Shown in pieces: positions 37,527-46,307 of a stretch of DNA of 64,000 nt; position 1 is the first letter of the stretch, and every line of letters begins with the position of its first letter. The position numbers and the translations under genes were made by a program. Below the pieces are notes generated by a model. The model was not told the origin of the DNA. It saw only the letters and a program-made list of their open reading frames with translations, and made no database searches. The stretch comes from Sphaerisporangium rubeum (GTDB taxonomy: Bacteria; Actinomycetota; Actinomycetes; Streptosporangiales; Streptosporangiaceae): contig NZ_JACHIU010000001.1 of NCBI RefSeq assembly GCF_014207705.1, forward strand, positions 7,308,501 through 7,372,500, written 5' to 3'.

Positions 37527-38837
37527 CTACCTGATCTTGACGACCACGGTCTTCGCGGCCTTGTCGTGCAGACACTGCTGGTACGGCTTGTCCCAGAACT
37601 GCCACAGCACGTTCACCAGCCCGAAGATGCCGATCACGACGTTGGCGAACGGGATCCAGCGCAGCAACTGCGGACCGAAGATGACGCCGGACCGCTTGAT
37701 CGCCGCGTCACCCGGCAGCCCGCCGTCGAGGGAACCGCCGAGCGTGATGACCTTGATGCCCATCGCCATCTTGCCGACCGTCTGCCCCCGGCTCTTGTGC
37801 AGGAAGAAGTCGTAGACGAAGTAGACGGCCGTCACCAGGACCGCGAGCACGAGTTCGTAGAGGAACAGGCCGCTGCCTTCGGTGACCTGTCCCGTCGACA
37901 GGTCGAAGCTCGGCTGCGTCACCAGCACGGCCAGGAGGATGAAGGTGAGGATGACCGTGGGGACCGCGAGGATGAGGCCGTCGATCAGCCGCGCCACCAG
38001 GCGCTGCCACCACTCGGCGAGCGGCGCCGGCACACCAGGCGGGGCCTGACCCGCCGGGCCGTAGGCCTGGGGATAGGCCGGCTGGCCGTAGCCCTGCTGC
38101 TGACCGTAGCCCTGCGCGCCGTACTGCTGCTGGCCGTAGGCGGCCTGCTGCTCCTGCTGACCGTACTGAGGCTGGCCGTACTGCTGCTGGCCGTACCCCT
38201 GCTGCTGGCCGTACTGCTGGCCGTAGCCCTGCTGGGCCTGCTGGCCGTACTGCTGGTCGCCGTACTGCTGTTGCTGGCCGTACTGCTGGCCGTAGCCCTG
38301 CTGGGCCTGCTGGCCGTACTGCTGCTGCGGGTAGCCGCTCTGGTCGTACCCCTGCTGGCCGTACTGCTGGCCCGGCTGAGCCTGACCGTAGCCCTGCTGG
38401 CCCTGCTGCTGGCCCTGCTGGCCGTAGCCCTGCGCGCCGTACTGTTGCTGCCCGTAGGCGGCCTGCGCCTCCTGCTGGCCGTAGCTCTCCTGCTGACCAT
38501 AGCCCTGCTGCTGGCCGTAGCCCTGCTGGCTGTAGCCCTGCTGGCCGTAACCCTGCTGCTGGCCGTAGCTCTGCTGCTGGCCGTACTGCTGTCCCTGCTG
38601 ACTCTGCTGGGGATATCCCTGCCCGTACGCTCCCGACCCGCTCTGCTGGCCGTACGGGTCCTGCTGGCCGTAGGACTGCTGCTGGGGGTAGCTGTTCTGC
38701 GACGTCTGCTGGGGGCGGTGGACGACTGTGACCTCCGGGTCCATAGGACGCTCGGCGGGCTGTCCATACTGCGGAGGTCCGGACGACGCGTGGTCGTCCG
38801 GTTCGTCACGTGGGTACGGCGGCTGTCCGGTGCTCAC
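37527..38837 (-). CDS. RDD-family membrane protein with long Y-G-Q repeat tail
   Basis: The 436-residue product has about 250 N-terminal residues of repeats such as [16 protein letters not shown] and AQGYGQ, one of the longest such tracts in the window. A C-terminal RDD domain follows, with [21 protein letters not shown], more membrane spans, and the [19 protein letters not shown] motif. It is a tandem paralogue of 36553-37359. The tail is expected to be disordered and cytosolic, with possible phase-separation behaviour; this is inference. Confidence 0.87.
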   Translation of the reverse strand: MSTGQPPYPRDEPDDHASSGPPQYGQPAERPMDPEVTVVHRPQQTSQNSYPQQQSYGQQDPYGQQSGSGAYGQGYPQQSQQGQQYGQQQSYGQQQGYGQQGYSQQGYGQQQGYGQQESYGQQEAQAAYGQQQYGAQGYGQQGQQQGQQGYGQAQPGQQYGQQGYDQSGYPQQQYGQQAQQGYGQQYGQQQQYGDQQYGQQAQQGYGQQYGQQQGYGQQQYGQPQYGQQEQQAAYGQQQYGAQGYGQQQGYGQPAYPQAYGPAGQAPPGVPAPLAEWWQRLVARLIDGLILAVPTVILTFILLAVLVTQPSFDLSTGQVTEGSGLFLYELVLAVLVTAVYFVYDFFLHKSRGQTVGKMAMGIKVITLGGSLDGGLPGDAAIKRSGVIFGPQLLRWIPFANVVIGIFGLVNVLWQFWDKPYQQCLHDKAAKTVVVKIR

Positions 38838-38963
38838 CGTTTCACCTCACTTCGGCTTCGCATGCGGCAAATGTCAGACACGCATGCTGTGGTGGAGCCC
38901 AACGTAGCGACAGCGGGATCAACAGTCACCTTTCCAGCGCGTCATCCCGCCGGTCAGGGAGAG

Positions 38964-39509
38964 TCAGGATGGGGGTGAGAGATGGAGGAGCATGCGGGTG
39001 TTGCCCAGAGTGTTCGGTTTCACGTGCTCCAGATCGAGGAACTCCGCGACACCCTCATCGTAGGAGTCCAGCAACTCCGCGTACACCTCAGGTGACACGG
39101 GTGTGCCCTGAATCTCCGTGAATCCGTGCCGTGCGAAGAACTCCACCTCGAAGGTGAGGCAGAAGACCCGGCGCAGCCCGAGCTCTCTCGCGGTGGCGAG
39201 CAGCGCGGCCACGATGCGGTGCCCGATGCCCCGCCCTCTGTGCCGCGTGTCCACCGCCACCGTGCGGATCTCGGCGAGGTCCTCCCAGAGCACGTGCAGG
39301 GCCCCGCAGCCGACCACCTCGCCGTCCCGCTCGGCGACCCAGAACTCCTGGACGTCTTCGTACAGCGTCACCGTCGCCTTGCGCAGCAGTCGCGGCCCGT
39401 CGCCGGAATAGGACGCGACCAGCCGGCCGATGGCCCGGACGTCCGTCGCGCGGGCACGCCGGACGGCCAGTTCGCTCCCAGGTGGCACGGACGCCATGAC
39501 CTGCTCCAT
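38964..39509 (-). CDS. argA: Amino-acid N-acetyltransferase (ArgA-type, GNAT)
   Basis: The 181-residue GNAT protein has the acetyl-CoA loop DTRHRGRGIGHRIVAALLA and FCLTFEVEFFARHGFTEIQGTPVSPEVYAELLDSYDEGVAEFLDLEHVKPNTLG in pieces. This pattern marks the small actinobacterial N-acetylglutamate synthase. It makes N-acetylglutamate for arginine synthesis. No other arg gene is near. Both ATG 39509 and a Met four codons later are possible starts. Confidence 0.8.
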   Translation of the reverse strand: MEQVMASVPPGSELAVRRARATDVRAIGRLVASYSGDGPRLLRKATVTLYEDVQEFWVAERDGEVVGCGALHVLWEDLAEIRTVAVDTRHRGRGIGHRIVAALLATARELGLRRVFCLTFEVEFFARHGFTEIQGTPVSPEVYAELLDSYDEGVAEFLDLEHVKPNTLGNTRMLLHLSPPS

Positions 39510-39889
39510 GACCGGTCAGCGTATCCGCAGGCACCCCGCATCGCCGACGGCACCAGCCGGTGTCCGAGATAACGGACGGACCCAAATTGGCCGGCGTCCC
39601 ATTCTGGTCGCGTTGGGTAGCCGGGTGAGCGCGCGACGTCGAAACGTGGCAGTACGCCGCCTTAATGCCGTTACAAGACGTCGGGACCTGCGACTTCACA
39701 CGCCAAGAGATCGTAAAGTGGACGTCTTCCCAGCGTAATGCGGGTTCCGGGGGTCCGGCGGCGTGATCGTTCCGTGATCGGCCGGTTGTGATTCCTCTAC
39801 AGGTTTCGTAGTTCTGGTTGAGCAGGAACCCGCGCTGCACTAGTGTCACGGCTCGATCCCGGTCATCGCCCACGGTGGCCGGACCGCCT
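39510..39889. other. Intergenic region before the c-di-AMP riboswitch
   Basis: About 380 bases carry no gene. It should hold the promoters of argA (leftward) and of the riboswitch-nlpC transcript (rightward). No confident -10/-35 pair could be assigned. Confidence 0.35.
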
Positions 39890-40068
39890 AATCCCGGCCA
39901 CATGCGACCGCCGGGAACCGGGGAACCAAAAGGCACACGCCGGGCCCGTACCGGCGGTCGCCGACCCCCCGGGGTGAATCCGAGAGGGAGGCATCGCGAT
40001 CCTCCGCGACCAGTCACTCGGTAGGGCCACTCCCGCCCGAACCCGTCAGCTAACCCGGTAGGCGTCCG
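39890..40068 (+). promoter_or_regulatory. ydaO/yuaA-type c-di-AMP riboswitch
   Basis: The leader contains the class signatures in order: GGGAACCGGGGAACCAAA at about 39913-39930, GGGGTGAATCCGAG at 39971-39984, and CCGAACCCGTCAGCTAACC then GGTAGGCG at 40037-40063. The hallmark CCCGTCAGCTAACC supports a strong call. It precedes an NlpC/P60 wall hydrolase, a known target class in actinobacteria. In known cases c-di-AMP binding lowers expression; the same is inferred here. Exact ends need a covariance model. Confidence 0.92.
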
Positions 40069-40082
40069 AGGAGAGGAGCTCG

Positions 40083-41186
40083 TTGGTGCACGCTGGGCGC
40101 ACGCCTGGGAAGAACACGGGCCGGCACGTCCGTCCCCGCGGCCACCGGCCGCGGTCCGGCACGGCTCCGTCGAAGGCGATGGCCGCCTTGGCGGCCGGAG
40201 CGGCCCGCACGCGGCTGTCCCGCCGCGTCGCCATGCTCACCGCCGTCCTGATGGCCCTGACGTTCGGCACGCCGCTGATGTCGGCGAGCGCCGAACCGAA
40301 GCCGAGCCTGAACGAGCTCAAGAAGCAGGTCGAACGCCTCTACGAGGACATCGAGGCGCTGACCGAGCAGTACAACGGCCAGAAGGAGCGCCTCAAGCAG
40401 GCACAGCGGTCGGCGAAGCTCGCCAAGCAGACGCTGGACAAGAGCCAGGCCGACCTGGAGGAGAAGCGCCAGAAGGCCGGCGTCTACGCTCAGGACGCCT
40501 ACATGACCGGCGGCATCGGCTCCTCACTGGCCCTGGCGATGTCCGGCGACCCCGACGGCTACCTCAACCGCGCGGCCACGACCTACGCTCTGCAGCTCCA
40601 GCAGGGCGAGGAGGTCTCGCTGATCACCAAGGCGATGGACAGCGCGGAGCGCGCGCGGGAGAGCGCCAAGGCCCGCGAGGCGGAGGTCAAGAAGCTCGTC
40701 GGCGAGCTCGACGCCAAGCGCGACAAGATCCGCGGCCTGGTGGGCCGCACCGAGAGCAGCCTGTTCCGCCAGGCCCGCGCGCAGGTCGCCGGCTACGGCA
40801 GGGCCACCAGAGTGGCCATCCCGATCCCCGGGGACGGCAAGGCGGCCGAGGCCGTCAGGTGGGCCCTCACGCAGCAGCTCAAGCCGTACGTGTGGGGTGC
40901 CGAGGGGCCCAACTCCTTCGACTGCTCCGGCCTGGTGATGTGGGCCTACCAGAAGGTCGGCATCAGCCTTCCGCACTACACCGGCGACCAGTGGACCGCC
41001 GGCACCCACGTGTCCCGTGAGGACATGCGTCCGGGTGACCTGGTGTTCTTCTACAACGACCTGCACCACGTGGGCATCTACATCGGCGGCGGCATGATGG
41101 TGCACGCACCGCGCACCGGTGACGTGGTGCGCGTGGCGCCGATCGGCAACCGGCCGTTCGCGGGAGCCGTGCGCATCGCCGACTGA
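40083..41186 (+). CDS. NlpC/P60 peptidoglycan hydrolase with coiled-coil domain
   Basis: The product has about 367 residues. It has an N-terminal signal or signal-anchor region (MLTAVLMALTFGTPLMSASA near residues 50-70), a long coiled-coil domain (LNELKKQVERLYEDIEALTEQYN), and a C-terminal NlpC/P60 domain with the catalytic Cys in NSFDCSGLV, His in HHVGIYIG and a third residue in HAPRTGD. It cuts stem peptides of peptidoglycan. TTG 40083 and GTG 40086 both follow GGAGAGGAGC. Control by the c-di-AMP riboswitch links wall turnover to DisA signalling. Confidence 0.93.
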   Translation: MVHAGRTPGKNTGRHVRPRGHRPRSGTAPSKAMAALAAGAARTRLSRRVAMLTAVLMALTFGTPLMSASAEPKPSLNELKKQVERLYEDIEALTEQYNGQKERLKQAQRSAKLAKQTLDKSQADLEEKRQKAGVYAQDAYMTGGIGSSLALAMSGDPDGYLNRAATTYALQLQQGEEVSLITKAMDSAERARESAKAREAEVKKLVGELDAKRDKIRGLVGRTESSLFRQARAQVAGYGRATRVAIPIPGDGKAAEAVRWALTQQLKPYVWGAEGPNSFDCSGLVMWAYQKVGISLPHYTGDQWTAGTHVSREDMRPGDLVFFYNDLHHVGIYIGGGMMVHAPRTGDVVRVAPIGNRPFAGAVRIAD

Positions 41187-41196
41187 CCGCGCCGCC

Positions 41197-41240
41197 TGAC
41201 CCGTGCGTCCGCGGCCACCCGGCCGCGGACGCACGGGTCA
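41197..41240. terminator. 20-bp perfect stem terminator shared by converging genes
   Basis: TGACCCGTGCGTCCGCGGCC at 41197-41216 pairs perfectly with 41221-41240 around an ACCC loop. It lies 10 bases past the nlpC stop, and its right arm contains the stop codon of the converging luxR-type gene. Confidence 0.9.
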
Positions 41241-41483
41241 GATCAGCCGGCGTCTGGCGGCCCAGGCCACCGCTTCGATCGCGGTGGCCACGCCGATGCG
41301 GTCGCAGATGCCGCGCAGGCGCCGGCGCACGGTGCGGCCGCTCACGTCGAGCCGCCTGCCGACCCGGTCGACGGTGACCCCTTTGGCCAGTTCGGCGAGC
41401 AGCAAAAGATCATCGTCGGTCAGTCCCACGTCTGATCCCGTCGGAATGTCATTTCCCCGGGAAACCAGATCCGGATACGCCAT
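41238..41483 (-). CDS. Small LuxR-type helix-turn-helix regulator
   Basis: The 81-residue product starts MAYPDLVSRGNDIP and is almost only a GerE/LuxR HTH: LTDDDLLLLAELAKGVTVDRVGRRLDVSGRTVRRRLRGICDRIGVATAIEAVAWA in pieces. No receiver or sensor domain is attached. ATG 41483 follows GGAGAGGA; upstream in-frame Met codons are less likely. The stop codon lies in the terminator stem at 41238-41240. Likely a DNA-binding regulator of unknown signal. Confidence 0.82.
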   Translation of the reverse strand: MAYPDLVSRGNDIPTGSDVGLTDDDLLLLAELAKGVTVDRVGRRLDVSGRTVRRRLRGICDRIGVATAIEAVAWAARRRLI

Positions 41484-41944
41484 CGGGTGTCCTCTCCCCC
41501 ACGACGAACTCGGCAACATACTTGAATGCTTCGGCCCGCCCGTCAGGAACGGTAAACGCCACGTTGAAAGGTCGTCAAGCACTGACCGCGATACCTGTTA
41601 CGTTCGTCATTGACATACCACTCCATATGTGAACTACTCATGACATGTTTACGAGCCTGTAGCGAGGTGGACACCGGTGATCAAGGGAGGGCCACCGGAG
41701 GAGGCCACGCTCAGGTGTGACGGCATGCCTGGTGGAACGGCGGATCGCGGTCACACGGCCGGGTCGGCCATGCTCGTCCCACCGTCCTGCCGGGATATGA
41801 TCAGGATCCGTGCGCGCTTATTAGCCGCGAAATATGGCCCACTTTCCACAGGCATTTCCGCATGCCCGCCGCCTCGGCGATCAGCGAGGGCCGGGGCAAT
41901 TGCCCGGCCCGGCCCGAGGCGTGCGCGCTATTCGACCGCCGGCG
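41484..41944. other. Intergenic region before coaX end
   Basis: A rightward frame at 41677-41970 is Arg/Pro-rich, antisense at its end to coaX, and not convincing. Near 41605-41650 a TTGACATACC stretch and other AT-rich bases could be a promoter for the LuxR gene or for an unseen transcript. Nothing firm is seen. Confidence 0.35.
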
Positions 41945-42727
41945 TCAGCCCACGTTGCGGTTGTAGATGAGCCGCAACCCGATGAGCGTCAGCCACGGCT
42001 CGTGCACGTCGATCGACCGCGCCTCGTTCACCACCAGCGAGGCGAGCGTGCCGGTGGCGACCACCGTCACGTCGTCGGGGTCGGCGGCGAGCTCCGGGGC
42101 GATGCGTTCCACGATGCCGTCCACCTGGCCCGCGAAGCCGTAGATGATGCCGGCCTGCAGGGCCTCGACGGTGTTCTTGGCGATCACCGAGCGCGGACGG
42201 ACCAGCTCGACCTTGTGCAATTGCGCGCCGGCCGCCGCGAGCGCGTCCACCGAGATCTCGATGCCAGGCGCGGTGACCGCACCGACGTACTCACCCTTGG
42301 CCGAGACCGCGTCGAACGACGTCGCCGTGCCGAAGTCGACGATCACGCACGGCCCGCCGTACAGGGTGACCGCGGCCAGCGCGTTGACGATGCGGTCGCT
42401 GCCGACCTCCTTGGGGTTGTCCATGCGCACCGGCACACCGGTGCGGACCCCGGGCTCCACGATGACGGCGGTCACGTCGCCGTAGTACCTGCGGCACATC
42501 TCCCGCATCTCGTTGAGCACCGACGGCACCGTGGAGCACAGCGCGATGCCGCTGATGTCGGCGTCCTTCAGCAGAGGGCTCTGGCCGAGCAGGCCCTGGA
42601 GTACCACCGCGATCTCGTCGGCGGTGCGCCGCGCGTCGGTCGCGAGGCGCCAGTGCTCGATGACCTCTTCCCCTTCGAAGAGGCCGAGCATCGTGTGGGT
42701 GTTGCCGACGTCGATCGTGAGCAGCAT
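41945..42727 (-). CDS. coaX: Type III pantothenate kinase
   Basis: The 260-residue product starts MLLTIDVGNTHTMLGLFEG (ASKHA phosphate-1 motif) and has VGSDRIVNALAA, VIVDFGTATSFDAVS and PGIEISVDALAAAGAQLHKVELVRP. It phosphorylates pantothenate, the first step of CoA synthesis. The start overlaps the stop of the fused nad gene (TGATG), so it is the last gene of the panC-nad-coaX operon. Confidence 0.95.
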   Translation of the reverse strand: MLLTIDVGNTHTMLGLFEGEEVIEHWRLATDARRTADEIAVVLQGLLGQSPLLKDADISGIALCSTVPSVLNEMREMCRRYYGDVTAVIVEPGVRTGVPVRMDNPKEVGSDRIVNALAAVTLYGGPCVIVDFGTATSFDAVSAKGEYVGAVTAPGIEISVDALAAAGAQLHKVELVRPRSVIAKNTVEALQAGIIYGFAGQVDGIVERIAPELAADPDDVTVVATGTLASLVVNEARSIDVHEPWLTLIGLRLIYNRNVG

Positions 42728-45285
42728 CAAGTCCCCTGGAGGTCCAAAGCTATGTCCAGTGCCGGGGCCGAGTGGGTGAGGGCCCCGACGGCGAGGTAGT
42801 CGACGCCGGTCGCGGCGACCTCGCGCGCCACGGCCAGGGTGAGGCCGCCGCTGGCCTCCAGGCGCGCGCGACCGCCGACCAGGCGCACGGCGCGCGCCAG
42901 ATCGTCGACGGCGAAGTTGTCCAGCAGGATCTCCTCCGCCCCCTCGGCCAGCAACGGCTCGATCTGGTCGAGCCGGTCGACCTCCACCTCGATCGGCAGG
43001 CCGGGAAAGGCCCGCCGGACCGCGCGGAACGCCTCGGCGACCCCACCGGCCGCCACCACGTGATTGTCCTTGATCAAGGCCGCGTCCGAAAGCGACATCC
43101 GGTGATTGGCACCACCACCGCAGCGGACCGCGTACTTGGCGAGGGCCCGCAGGCCGGGGATCGTCTTGCGGCTGTCCCTGACCCTGGCCCCCGTGCCCTC
43201 GACGGCCCGCACCCAGCGTCCGGTCTCGGTGGCGATGCCGGACAGGTGGGTGAGCAGGTTCAGCACGGTGCGCTCGGCGGTCAGCAGGTCGCGGACCGGG
43301 CCGGTCACCGTCATCAGCACGTCGCCCGCGGCCACGCGTTCGCCGTCCTTGGCGCGGGCCTTGACGGTGAGCCGGCCGCCGGAGAGCCTGGCGAAGGCCG
43401 CCTCCGCGACCGGCAGGCCGGCCACGACACCGTCCCTGCGCGCGACCACCTCGCCGGTGGCGTTCTGGCCGGGGGGGATGGTGGCGACGGTGGTCACGTC
43501 GCCTTCCTGGCCGACGTCCTCGGCGATCGCGGCGTCCACGAGCGAGACGACGGCCGCCGGGTCCAGGCCGGCGTCGAGGAGCTCGGCCTCGACGTGACTC
43601 GGCAGAGCGGCGGTGCGGTCCTCGTCGTGGCGGCGGTAGGTCATGGTCAGCCCCTCCTCGGTCAGGCTCAGGTCCAGGTGTCCGAGCCACCAGGTGTCGT
43701 CGGGTCCGGGGAAGTCCTCGCGCCAGTGCGAGCCGCGGGTCTCCTCACGGGCCGCCGCGGCGGTGACGAGCGCCGTGGCCACGGTGAGCAGGTTGGTGGT
43801 CTCCCATGCCTCCGTGCACGGCTGTACGGCCACCGGCGTCCAGCGCGCGTCGAGCAGGGCCTGGCGTACGTCACGCAGGCTCCGGCCGCCGCGCAGCACC
43901 CCGGCACCCGCGCTCATGCGGGCCTGGAGCCGGGGACGGACCCGCGGGTCGGCGAGTCCTGTGGCGCGGCCGTCGTCCACCGGCTCGCCGGGCCGCGGCG
44001 GACCGGCCGCGAGGCTTGTGGCGATGCGCTCGGCGAAGACCAGGCCTTCGAGCAGCGAGTTGGACGCGAGCCGGTTCGCGCCGTGCACGCCGGTGCAGGC
44101 CACCTCGCCGCAGGCGTACAGCCCGGGGACGGCCGTGCGTCCGTCGAGGCCGGTGCGCACGCCGCCGCTGGCGTAGTGCGCGGCGGGGGCCACGGGAATG
44201 GGCTCGCGCACCGGGTCGATGCCGTGTTCCAGGCAGATGGCGTGGATGGTGGGGAAGCGGGTGCGCCACTTCTCCTCACCGAAGTGCCTGGCGTCAAGGT
44301 GGACGTGATCGGCGCCGGTCTCCAGCATGCGGCGCATGATCGCCTTGGCCACGACGTCGCGAGGTGCGAGGTCCGCGAGCTCGTGCACGCCGGTCATGAA
44401 CCGCTCGCCGCCGGCGTCGATCAGCACGGCCCCCTCGCCGCGCACCGCCTCGGAGATCAGCGGCTGCTGGCCGGTGGAGTCCCCGCCGAGCCACAGCACC
44501 GTGGGGTGGAACTGCACGAACTCCAGGTCGCTGACGACGGCACCGGCGCGCAGTGCGAGGGCCACGCCGTCCCCGGTGGACACGAGCGGGTTGGTGGTGG
44601 CCGCGTACACCTGGCCCATGCCGCCGGTGGCGAGCACGACGGCCGACGCGCGCACGGCGCCGACGCCGTCACGCGCACCCTCACCCATCACGTGCAGGGT
44701 GACGCCGCACGCGGCGCCTGCGGCGTCCTTGAGCAGGTCGAGAACGAGCGCGTGCTCGATCACCTCGATGCCAGGAACCCCCGGCCCCGCGGGCTCGGCG
44801 GCCCGAACGGCGGCGACGAGCGCGCGCTGCACCTCGGCTCCCGTGGCGTCGCCACCCGCGTGCACGATGCGGTCGCGCCGGTGGCCACCCTCCCTGCCGA
44901 GCTGGAGCCCGCCGCCGGGCTCGCGGTCGAACCGCGCGCCGCTGTCGATGAGGCGGCGCAACGCGGCCGGTCCCTCGGTGACCAGCAGGCGTACGGCATC
45001 GGCGTCGCACAGCCCCGCACCCGCGGTCAGCGTGTCGCGGATGTGCTCGGCCGCCGAGTCGGCGGGGTCGAGCACGGCGGCGATGCCACCCTGGGCCCAG
45101 CGGGTGGATCCGGCCGACAACACGTCCTTGGTGACGACGAGGACACGGGCACGCGGCGCGAGCTGTGCGTACCGCAGGGCCACGGTGAGGCCGGCCACGC
45201 CGGAGCCGACGACGACGAGGTCGGCGTGGACGGTCCAGCCGGGTTCGGGGGCGGTGAGCCGCCGGGGGAGGGGCGGGTACGTCAT
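42727..45285 (-). CDS. nadBC: NadB-NadC fusion: L-aspartate oxidase plus quinolinate phosphoribosyltransferase
   Basis: One uninterrupted 852-codon frame holds two enzymes. Residues 1-545 are L-aspartate oxidase: FAD-binding VVVGSGVAGLTVALRYA, GSTRWAQGGIAAVLDP, VLATGGMGQVYAATTNP, and FAD-contacting GEVACTGVHGANRLASNSLLEGLVFAERIA in pieces. Residues from about 560 are nicotinate-nucleotide pyrophosphorylase: EDVGQEGDVTT, RDSRKTIPGLR, KYAVRCGGGANHRMSLSDA and LEASGGLTLAV. NadB makes iminoaspartate; NadC makes nicotinate mononucleotide. NadA, which acts between them, is not here. Most actinobacteria encode nadB and nadC as separate genes, so this fusion is unusual. Confidence 0.93.
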   Translation of the reverse strand: MTYPPLPRRLTAPEPGWTVHADLVVVGSGVAGLTVALRYAQLAPRARVLVVTKDVLSAGSTRWAQGGIAAVLDPADSAAEHIRDTLTAGAGLCDADAVRLLVTEGPAALRRLIDSGARFDREPGGGLQLGREGGHRRDRIVHAGGDATGAEVQRALVAAVRAAEPAGPGVPGIEVIEHALVLDLLKDAAGAACGVTLHVMGEGARDGVGAVRASAVVLATGGMGQVYAATTNPLVSTGDGVALALRAGAVVSDLEFVQFHPTVLWLGGDSTGQQPLISEAVRGEGAVLIDAGGERFMTGVHELADLAPRDVVAKAIMRRMLETGADHVHLDARHFGEEKWRTRFPTIHAICLEHGIDPVREPIPVAPAAHYASGGVRTGLDGRTAVPGLYACGEVACTGVHGANRLASNSLLEGLVFAERIATSLAAGPPRPGEPVDDGRATGLADPRVRPRLQARMSAGAGVLRGGRSLRDVRQALLDARWTPVAVQPCTEAWETTNLLTVATALVTAAAAREETRGSHWREDFPGPDDTWWLGHLDLSLTEEGLTMTYRRHDEDRTAALPSHVEAELLDAGLDPAAVVSLVDAAIAEDVGQEGDVTTVATIPPGQNATGEVVARRDGVVAGLPVAEAAFARLSGGRLTVKARAKDGERVAAGDVLMTVTGPVRDLLTAERTVLNLLTHLSGIATETGRWVRAVEGTGARVRDSRKTIPGLRALAKYAVRCGGGANHRMSLSDAALIKDNHVVAAGGVAEAFRAVRRAFPGLPIEVEVDRLDQIEPLLAEGAEEILLDNFAVDDLARAVRLVGGRARLEASGGLTLAVAREVAATGVDYLAVGALTHSAPALDIALDLQGT

Positions 45286-45410
45286 GGGTCGCTCCTAATT
45301 TCGTCACTATGACGATAACCGATGGCGCGCATGTTCCCGTCCATGGGGGTGATTTTCGTGATTTCCGCAGGTCAGCGGCACCGAACAGGGTACGCGGCCC
45401 GTGGCACCGG

Positions 45411-46307
45411 TCAGATCAGCGTCAGCACCACGTTGTCGATCAGACGCGTCGTGCCGACCCTGGCGGCGACGGCGAGCACGACCTCGCCGCGGTGGTCATC
45501 GGAGACGGGGCTGAACGTCGCCGGATCGGCCAGCACGAGGTAGTCGAGCACCAGAGGCGGATCGGCGGCCACCGCGGCGTCCAGGACGGCCTGGGCCGCG
45601 CGCAGGATCTCCTCGGGGGTCTCGCGCTCCGCGCCGGCGCGGAGCGCGGCGGACAGGGCCAGAGCCGTCACGCGGTCGGCCGGGGACAGGTAGCGGTTGC
45701 GGCTGGAGAGCGCGAGACCGTCGGGCTCGCGGACCGTCTCGCCGCCGACGACGGTCACCGGGACGTCGAGGTCGGCCACCATGCGCCGGACGAGCGCGAG
45801 CTGCTGCGCGTCCTTGCGGCCGAACACCGCGACGTCGGGACGCACCAGGTTGAACAGCTTCAGCACGACGGTGAGCACACCGTCGAAGTGGCCGGGACGG
45901 AAGGACCCCTCCACGACCGTCCCCATGGCGCCGGCCGACACGCCGACCTGCCGGTCCGGCAGGTACATCTCGTCCGCGGCGGGTGCGAACACCAGGCTCA
46001 CCCCCTCGGCCGCGCACACCGCGAGGTCGGCCTCCATCGTGCGCGGGTAGCGGGAGAAGTCCTCGGCCGGGCCGAACTGCAACGGGTTGACGAAGACGCT
46101 CACCGCGACGTGATCGGCGTGCTCACGGGCCAGCCGGATCAGCGACCGGTGGCCCTCGTGCAGCGCACCCATCGTCGGCACCAGCGCCAATGTCCCCGGC
46201 GCCACACCAGGCCTCGCCACCACGTCAGCACCGGCCGCGCCGGTCACCCCGAGCGCGGCACGGGCCGCGGCCAGCTCGGCTCGGTTCCCTGCGACGATCA
46301 CGTCCAC
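45411..46307 (-). CDS. panC: Pantothenate synthetase
   Basis: The 298-residue product has the ATP-binding VPTMGALHEGHRSLIR, VFVNPLQFGPAEDFSRYPRT, FNLVRPDVAVFGRKDAQQLALVRR and GLALSSRNRYLSP. It joins pantoate and beta-alanine. GTG 46307 follows GGGAGGCAAACC and overlaps the stop of the DUF2520 gene by ten bases. panD, often next in the operon, is absent here. Confidence 0.95.
   Translation of the reverse strand: MDVIVAGNRAELAAARAALGVTGAAGADVVARPGVAPGTLALVPTMGALHEGHRSLIRLAREHADHVAVSVFVNPLQFGPAEDFSRYPRTMEADLAVCAAEGVSLVFAPAADEMYLPDRQVGVSAGAMGTVVEGSFRPGHFDGVLTVVLKLFNLVRPDVAVFGRKDAQQLALVRRMVADLDVPVTVVGGETVREPDGLALSSRNRYLSPADRVTALALSAALRAGAERETPEEILRAAQAVLDAAVAADPPLVLDYLVLADPATFSPVSDDHRGEVVLAVAARVGTTRLIDNVVLTLI

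Noticed and set aside
36553-38837. Y-G-Q tracts as an assembly or translation artefact
   Set aside because: Both genes keep open frames through the repeats into intact RDD domains with conserved motifs, so the tracts are real coding sequence.
41677-41970. Rightward frame of 97 codons before coaX
   Set aside because: It overlaps the coaX end antisense, is Pro/Arg-rich and has no domain; kept only as an uncertain region.
42772-45312. Rightward open frame of 846 codons opposite the nad fusion
   Set aside because: Antisense shadow; the leftward frame carries all NadB and NadC motifs.
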